64,000 nucleotides of DNA from Azospirillum sp. TSO22-1 (GTDB lineage Bacteria > Pseudomonadota > Alphaproteobacteria > Azospirillales > Azospirillaceae). The stretch's first letter is position 1. Every line of letters begins with the position of its first letter. The notes beneath the pieces were generated by a model. It was not told the origin of the DNA and made no database searches. It saw only the letters and a program-made list of their open reading frames with translations. Positions 60,207-64,000 of the stretch are shown piece after piece. The stretch is taken from positions 1 to 64,000 of the forward strand of contig NZ_LGQZ01000030.1 of the NCBI RefSeq assembly GCF_003116015.1. The letters run 5' to 3'. The position numbers were made by a program, and so were the translations under genes.

Positions 60207-60703
60207 CGGAACATCCTCACCATCATCTCCGCGTCGTGGTCGACGCCGTCCACCCGCAGCGAGCGCCGCATCACGCCGTACGGCTCGAATCCAAGATTGC
60301 GGTAGAAGCGGCTGGCGCGGTCGTTGCCGACGGCGACGTACAGCTCCACCTGATCGACCTCCCGCTCGGCGTGCGCCAGCACCGAGCACAGGATGGCGCC
60401 GGCCAATCCGGAGCCGCGCTGCGCCTCGCGCACGTACATGCCCCAGATCATCGCCACGTGCCGGCGCTTGAGCTGCGGAAACCGCTGCAGGGTGGCGATC
60501 CCCGCCAACTCACCGTCCACGAAGCCGCCGAACACCGCCAGCTGCTCCAGCCGCGCCGCGAAGGCCGGGGTGGGCAGGTCGCATTCTTCCTCGTAGGACG
60601 CGGCGAACGCCGCGGGGTGGGTGCGCAGCGCCTCCAGGTGCAGCGCCCGGTACGCCTCGGCGTCGGCGGCCTCCAGCCGCCTGACCGACGTTTCCCTGCT
60701 CAT
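60203..60703 (-). CDS. GNAT acetyltransferase
   Basis: The 166-residue protein is a GNAT domain: SVRRLEAADAEAYRALHLEAL, the acetyl-CoA site MYVREAQRGSGLAGAIL at about 89-105 and a C-terminal NDRASRFYRNLGFEPYGVMRRSL. The substrate is unknown. ATG 60703 has GGGAGG 9 bases upstream, better than the in-frame GTG at 60712. It is first in an operon with DUF488 and divergent from a MarR gene, with an inverted repeat between. Confidence 0.9.
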   Translation of the reverse strand: MSRETSVRRLEAADAEAYRALHLEALRTHPAAFAASYEEECDLPTPAFAARLEQLAVFGGFVDGELAGIATLQRFPQLKRRHVAMIWGMYVREAQRGSGLAGAILCSVLAHAEREVDQVELYVAVGNDRASRFYRNLGFEPYGVMRRSLRVDGVDHDAEMMVRMFR

Positions 60704-60726
60704 CGCCTGCACCTCCCGTCTTTATT

Positions 60727-60751
60727 TGTATCTGCAAATGATGTAGATACA
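60727..60751. promoter_or_regulatory. Inverted repeat, candidate MarR operator
   Basis: TGTATCT (60727-60733) and AGATACA (60745-60751) form a perfect 7-bp inverted repeat with an 11-base spacer. It lies 8 bases before the MarR start codon and 24 bases before the divergent GNAT start, where a bound dimer would block both promoters. Confidence 0.6.
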
Positions 60752-60758
60752 TACATCC

Positions 60759-61235
60759 ATGACGACCCGCACGCAACACCGCCATACTTCGCTCCGGAAG
60801 ACCCTCCGCACCGACGCGGCGGCGCTGGGCGCGGCGTGCGCCGGCTGGAGCAGCCGCCTCGCCGCCCGCCGCATCAGCCAGTTCCTCGACCGCGAACTGG
60901 CGGAGAGCGGGTTCAGCACCGCGCAGCTCGGCCTGATGGCGCAGATCGCCGCCGCGTCCGACGACACGCTGGGCGCACTGGCGCGGCGCAGCGGGCTGGA
61001 CCAATCGACGCTGTCGCGCAATCTGCGCACGCTGGAGACCGCCGGCCTGATCGAGATCGCGGTGGTGGAGAGCGACCTCCGCCGCCGCGCCGTCTGGCTG
61101 ACCGAGACCGGCGCCCGCAGGCTGGAGGCGGCACTGCCGCTGTGGCGGGCCGCGAACGACAAGCTGGCCGCGCGCCTCTCCCCCGACCTCGCCCACCGGC
61201 TGGCGGCGGAGAGCGAACGCCTGATCGACGGGTGA
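60759..61235 (+). CDS. MarR-family transcriptional regulator
   Basis: The 158-residue protein has a MarR winged helix: FSTAQLGLMAQIAAASDDTLGALARRSGLDQSTLSRNLRTLETAGLIEI (recognition helix DQSTLSRNLRTLE) and the wing DLRRRAVWLTETG, with N- and C-terminal dimer helices. It probably represses itself and the divergent GNAT-DUF488 operon through the inverted repeat. The effector is unknown. Confidence 0.92.
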   Translation: MTTRTQHRHTSLRKTLRTDAAALGAACAGWSSRLAARRISQFLDRELAESGFSTAQLGLMAQIAAASDDTLGALARRSGLDQSTLSRNLRTLETAGLIEIAVVESDLRRRAVWLTETGARRLEAALPLWRAANDKLAARLSPDLAHRLAAESERLIDG

Positions 61236-61589
61236 GCCCCCGCAAGGAACCGCCCCGTCGTTGCGCCGCCGGGGACAAGATGATAGGATAACAGTCCTTG
61301 TCCGCGTTATCCGGCGCCTCCGCGATGAAACACACCACCGCAGTTCGTTTCATGGCGTCTCATTCCGTTTCATGCCGATCCCTCAGCACCCGAACCATGC
61401 GCTGCGCGGCCGTACACGGACGGTCCCGCGCAACCCGTTGCGGCGATAGGAAAGTTCACCCATGGCCACCGTTGTGCGTCCGCCGCCGCCTGCACAACGG
61501 TGCATCACGGCACGCACAGTGCGTCGCGCAAACGAGCCATGCCGTCGCCCCGTCTGGCGTCCGCTCGGTTGCCCGATTATAAGGCCCCC
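61236..61589. other. 354-base intergenic region with short repeats
   Basis: No credible gene is visible. GTTTCATG occurs directly at 61347-61354 and 61367-61374 (20-base spacing) and as its complement ATGAAAC at 61325-61331. This could be a regulatory site for the DMT transporter gene downstream. I see no other structure. Confidence 0.5.
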
Positions 61590-62507
61590 ATGCCCGACGC
61601 CAGCCATGCCGCCACCGCGCACAGCCACGCCGACCGCACCGCCCGAATCGCCCTTGCGGCGCTGCTGGCCGGCGCGCTGGGCATCGCCTTCTCACCGATC
61701 TTCGTCCGCCTGTCGGAGCTGGGGCCGACCGCCACCGCCTTCTGGCGCGTCGCCTTCGCCGTGCCGGCGCTGGCCCTGTGGATGCGGCTGGAGCCGGACT
61801 CCGGGCTGCGCTCCCGCCGGCCCTCCACCATGGCCGACTACCTGCGGCTGACCGCGGTCGGGCTGTTCTTCGCCGGCGACCTCGCCAGCTGGCACTGGTC
61901 GATCAAGTACACCTCGGTCGCCAACGCCACGTTGCTCGCCAACTTCGCGCCGATCTTCGTGGCGCCGGTGTCCTGGCTGCTGTTCAAGGAGCGTTTCACC
62001 CGCACCTTCGTGGCCGGCCTCGTGCTCGCCATCGCCGGTGCCGTCGTGCTGATGGGGCAGAGTTTCAAGCTGTCCACGGACGCGCTGTTCGGCGACGCGC
62101 TGGGCCTCGTCACCGCCATGTTCTACGGCGGCTACATCCTGGCCGTCGGCCGCCTGCGCTCCGAGTTCTCGACCGCCACCATCATGACCTGGAGCGGCGG
62201 CGTCACCGCTGTGGCGCTGCTGCCCCTCGCGCTGTACTCGGGCGAGAGTCTGGTCGTCGGCACCGCGTACGGCTGGGCGATCCTGCTGGGCCTCGCCCTG
62301 TTCAGCCACGCCGGCGGGCAGAGCCTGATCGCCTACGCGCTGGCACACCTGCCGGCGTCCTTCTCCTCGGTCAGCCTGCTGGTGCAGCCGGCCGCCGCGG
62401 CGGTGCTCGCCTGGGCGCTGCTGGACGAACCGCTGGGGCCGTGGCAGGCGGCGGGGGCGGTGATCGTTCTGCTGGGAATCCTGTTGGCACGACGGGGGTC
62501 CCGATGA
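61590..62507 (+). CDS. EamA/DMT-family transporter
   Basis: The 305-residue inner-membrane protein has ten helices in two EamA repeats. Typical segments are LLAGALGIAFSPIFVRLSELGPTATAFWRVAFA at the N terminus, the LANFAPIFVAPVSWLLFKERFT loop of repeat one and SVSLLVQPAAAAVLAWALLDEPLGPWQAAGA of repeat two. These export small metabolites or amino acids, but the substrate is unknown. The ATG at 61590 is chosen by homology-like start; in-frame upstream starts lack support. Confidence 0.9.
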   Translation: MPDASHAATAHSHADRTARIALAALLAGALGIAFSPIFVRLSELGPTATAFWRVAFAVPALALWMRLEPDSGLRSRRPSTMADYLRLTAVGLFFAGDLASWHWSIKYTSVANATLLANFAPIFVAPVSWLLFKERFTRTFVAGLVLAIAGAVVLMGQSFKLSTDALFGDALGLVTAMFYGGYILAVGRLRSEFSTATIMTWSGGVTAVALLPLALYSGESLVVGTAYGWAILLGLALFSHAGGQSLIAYALAHLPASFSSVSLLVQPAAAAVLAWALLDEPLGPWQAAGAVIVLLGILLARRGSR

Positions 62508-62584
62508 AAACGCGCAAGGCTGTCAGTAATCCTCACGGGTTGACGCACCACCTTCGCACGGGTACGGAATCCGGAGTGAGTTCG

Positions 62585-63355
62585 ATGACGGGAGTTTCCA
62601 GCGTGTCCGATGACTGTCCCGCCACGGGTTCCGACAGCACGCAGCGCATCTCCGACTGGGTGGCGGAGCGCATCCTCGACCGTATCGGCAAGGGCGATCT
62701 CGAGCCCGGCCAGCGCCTGCCCGGCGAGCGTCAGCTGGCCGAGCAGCTGAACGTCTCCCGCGTGTCCGTCCGCGCCGCGCTGCAGAAGCTGAAGACGCAG
62801 GGCTTCCTCACCGCCGTGCAGGGCGGCGGAACCCGGGTGGTGTCCTCGGCCGGCGGCATGGACGGCGCGCTGACCGAGATGGTGCGCGTCCAGCTGGGCA
62901 ACCTCTACGACCTGGTCGAGATCCGCATCCAGCTGGAGACCTGGGCCGCCCGCCGCGCCGCCGAGCGCGGCAGCGAGGAGCAGATCGCCGCCATCGGCCA
63001 CATCGTCGCCACCATGTCGAAGCCCGGCGGCAACCGCAGCGCCGACGACATGGACTTCCACCTCGCCATCGGCCGCGCGGCGTCGAGCCCGGTGTACCTG
63101 CACCTGCTCTCGACCATCCGCGAGACGCTGGGCCAGATGGTGGAGTTCCACCACTCCCCCGCCTTCGCGGTGGACGAGGAGCGGATGTACCGCCACCACG
63201 TCGCCATCCACGCCGCCATCGCCGCCCACCGCCCCGACGACGCCGCCGAGGCGATGCGCGAGCACCTCGCCTGGGTGCTGCGCCGGTATCAGGAGATGGG
63301 CTCCGACGGCCCGACGCCGCTGTCGGGGGGAACGGGAACCGGCACCCCCGGTTGA
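62585..63355 (+). CDS. GntR/FadR-type (FCD domain) transcriptional regulator
   Basis: The 256-residue protein has a GntR winged helix (about 23-90; AERILDRIGKGDLEPGQRLPGERQLAEQLNVSRVSVRAALQKLKTQGFLTA) and an FCD ligand domain (about 100-240) with metal- or ligand-site His in DFHLAIGRA and HHVAIHAAI. Relatives such as PdhR and LldR sense small organic acids. It lies 83 bases upstream of pyruvate kinase, so control of pyruvate or lactate flux is possible. The start has GGAG upstream. Confidence 0.92.
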   Translation: MTGVSSVSDDCPATGSDSTQRISDWVAERILDRIGKGDLEPGQRLPGERQLAEQLNVSRVSVRAALQKLKTQGFLTAVQGGGTRVVSSAGGMDGALTEMVRVQLGNLYDLVEIRIQLETWAARRAAERGSEEQIAAIGHIVATMSKPGGNRSADDMDFHLAIGRAASSPVYLHLLSTIRETLGQMVEFHHSPAFAVDEERMYRHHVAIHAAIAAHRPDDAAEAMREHLAWVLRRYQEMGSDGPTPLSGGTGTGTPG

Positions 63356-63438
63356 CATCCGCGACCATACGCTTCAGGTGATTGGCCGACCGGCTCCCGT
63401 CACCGCCCCTCCCCGCGCCGCCGACCAGGAAGACCACC

Positions 63439-64000
63439 ATGACCCGCACAGGCAGCCCGACCCGCCGCTTCCGCCTGACCAAGATCGTTGCGACGCTCGG
63501 GCCGGCGTCGTCCTCGCCGGAGATGATCCGCCGGCTGTTCGAGGCCGGCGTCGACATGTTCCGCCTGAACTTCAGCCACGGCAGCCACGCCGACCACGGC
63601 GAGCGCGTCAAGGCGATCCGCGCCCTGGAGCGCGAGACCGGCCGCCCCATCGCCATCCTCGCCGACCTGCAGGGGCCGAAGCTGCGGCTAGGCACCTTCG
63701 CCGGCGGCCCGATCGAGCTGGCGCCGGGGCAGAGCTTCCGCCTGGACCTCTCCAAGGAGCCCGGCGGCGCCGCGCGCGTCGGCATGCCGCATCCGGAGAT
63801 CTTCGCGGCGCTGGAGCCCGAGGCCGAGCTGCTGCTCGACGACGGCAAGGTCCGGCTGCGCGTCGTCTCCTGCGGGCCCGACCACGCCGACACCGTGGTG
63901 GTCAGCGGCACCCGGCTGTCCGACCGCAAGGGCGTCAACGTGCCCGGCGTCGTGCTGCCGCTGTCGCCGCTCACCGCAAAGGACCGCACCGATCTCGCCT
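63439..64000 (+). CDS. pyk: Pyruvate kinase, 5' part (runs off the window)
   Basis: The visible 187 codons have no stop. They read MTRTGSPTRRFRLTKIVATLG, then the start of the barrel with MFRLNFSHGSHADH, LADLQGPKLRLG (substrate and ADP loop) and the B domain to DRKGVNVPGVVLPLSPLTAKD. Pyruvate kinase converts phosphoenolpyruvate and ADP to pyruvate and ATP. ATG 63439 has AGGAAG upstream. The C-terminal two thirds lies outside the window. Confidence 0.95.
   Translation, partial: MTRTGSPTRRFRLTKIVATLGPASSSPEMIRRLFEAGVDMFRLNFSHGSHADHGERVKAIRALERETGRPIAILADLQGPKLRLGTFAGGPIELAPGQSFRLDLSKEPGGAARVGMPHPEIFAALEPEAELLLDDGKVRLRVVSCGPDHADTVVVSGTRLSDRKGVNVPGVVLPLSPLTAKDRTDLA

Noticed and set aside
61325..61374. 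CRISPR-like short repeats
   Set aside because: The repeat unit is only 8 bases, with two direct copies and no spacer array or cas gene.

Overview
The window is a very GC-rich, gene-dense bacterial chromosome or chromid segment. The protein families point to an alphaproteobacterium of the Azospirillum type (Rhodospirillales): many PAS-domain sensor kinases, Fnr/Dnr-type control of respiration, ubiTUV, CcoG, a Nif11-like small protein and TPR-glycosyltransferase fusions. I recognised no rRNA or tRNA gene. Species assignment is inference from family content only.

Layout. 0-2 kb: ribosomal protein L33 with promoter and terminator, then an RTX-repeat protein. 2-12 kb: a signalling block with two orphan periplasmic binding protein plus histidine kinase pairs (2059-5327 and 5834-8332, the second headed by a MarR regulator), a TadD-like lipoprotein and a soluble PAS kinase. 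12-13.6 kb: small pentapeptide-repeat, DUF2188-like and YqaA-type genes. 13.6-25.3 kb: an anaerobic or nitrogen-oxide island holding a hemerythrin, two NnrS-like membrane proteins, ubiT-ubiU-ubiV (oxygen-independent ubiquinone synthesis), an EAL phosphodiesterase, a Crp/Fnr regulator, a DUF59 Fe-S maturation factor, ccoG and mogA. Five TTGAY-N4-RTCAA boxes occur in this 8 kb, and one sits at class II distance from a candidate 85-90 nt terminator-ended small RNA (21292-21378, minus).

25.3-35.5 kb: a phosphopantetheinyl transferase, a B12-binding radical SAM protein, a cluster of TPR-glycosyltransferases with a Gfo/Idh/MocA oxidoreductase, a PstS-like binding protein and a large pentapeptide-repeat protein. 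35.5-46 kb: a hybrid kinase, glgX, a Nif11-like small protein, a RepL-like winged-helix gene with an unknown partner, a TPR-GT61 protein, an unknown protein and a GAF/HD-GYP protein. 46-50 kb: an anion transporter, an AhpD-like gene coupled to an ECF41 sigma factor, an MBL-fold hydrolase and a small Cys-containing protein. 50-51 kb: an IS110 transposase remnant followed by a repeat that also occurs at the left edge of the window. 51-64 kb: a PAS kinase, metY with a hydrolase, a chemoreceptor, a YbdK ligase with an N-formylglutamate amidohydrolase, a Cys-rich lipoprotein, DUF488/GNAT divergent from a MarR gene, a DMT transporter, a GntR regulator and the 5' part of pyruvate kinase.

The strongest coherent theme is the switch to low oxygen. 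The Fnr-type protein and its boxes appear to tie together quinone synthesis, cbb3 oxidase assembly, NO-related membrane proteins and a putative regulatory RNA. The second theme is signalling without local response regulators: five kinases, one EAL protein and one HD-GYP protein. The third is glycan or glycoconjugate modification.
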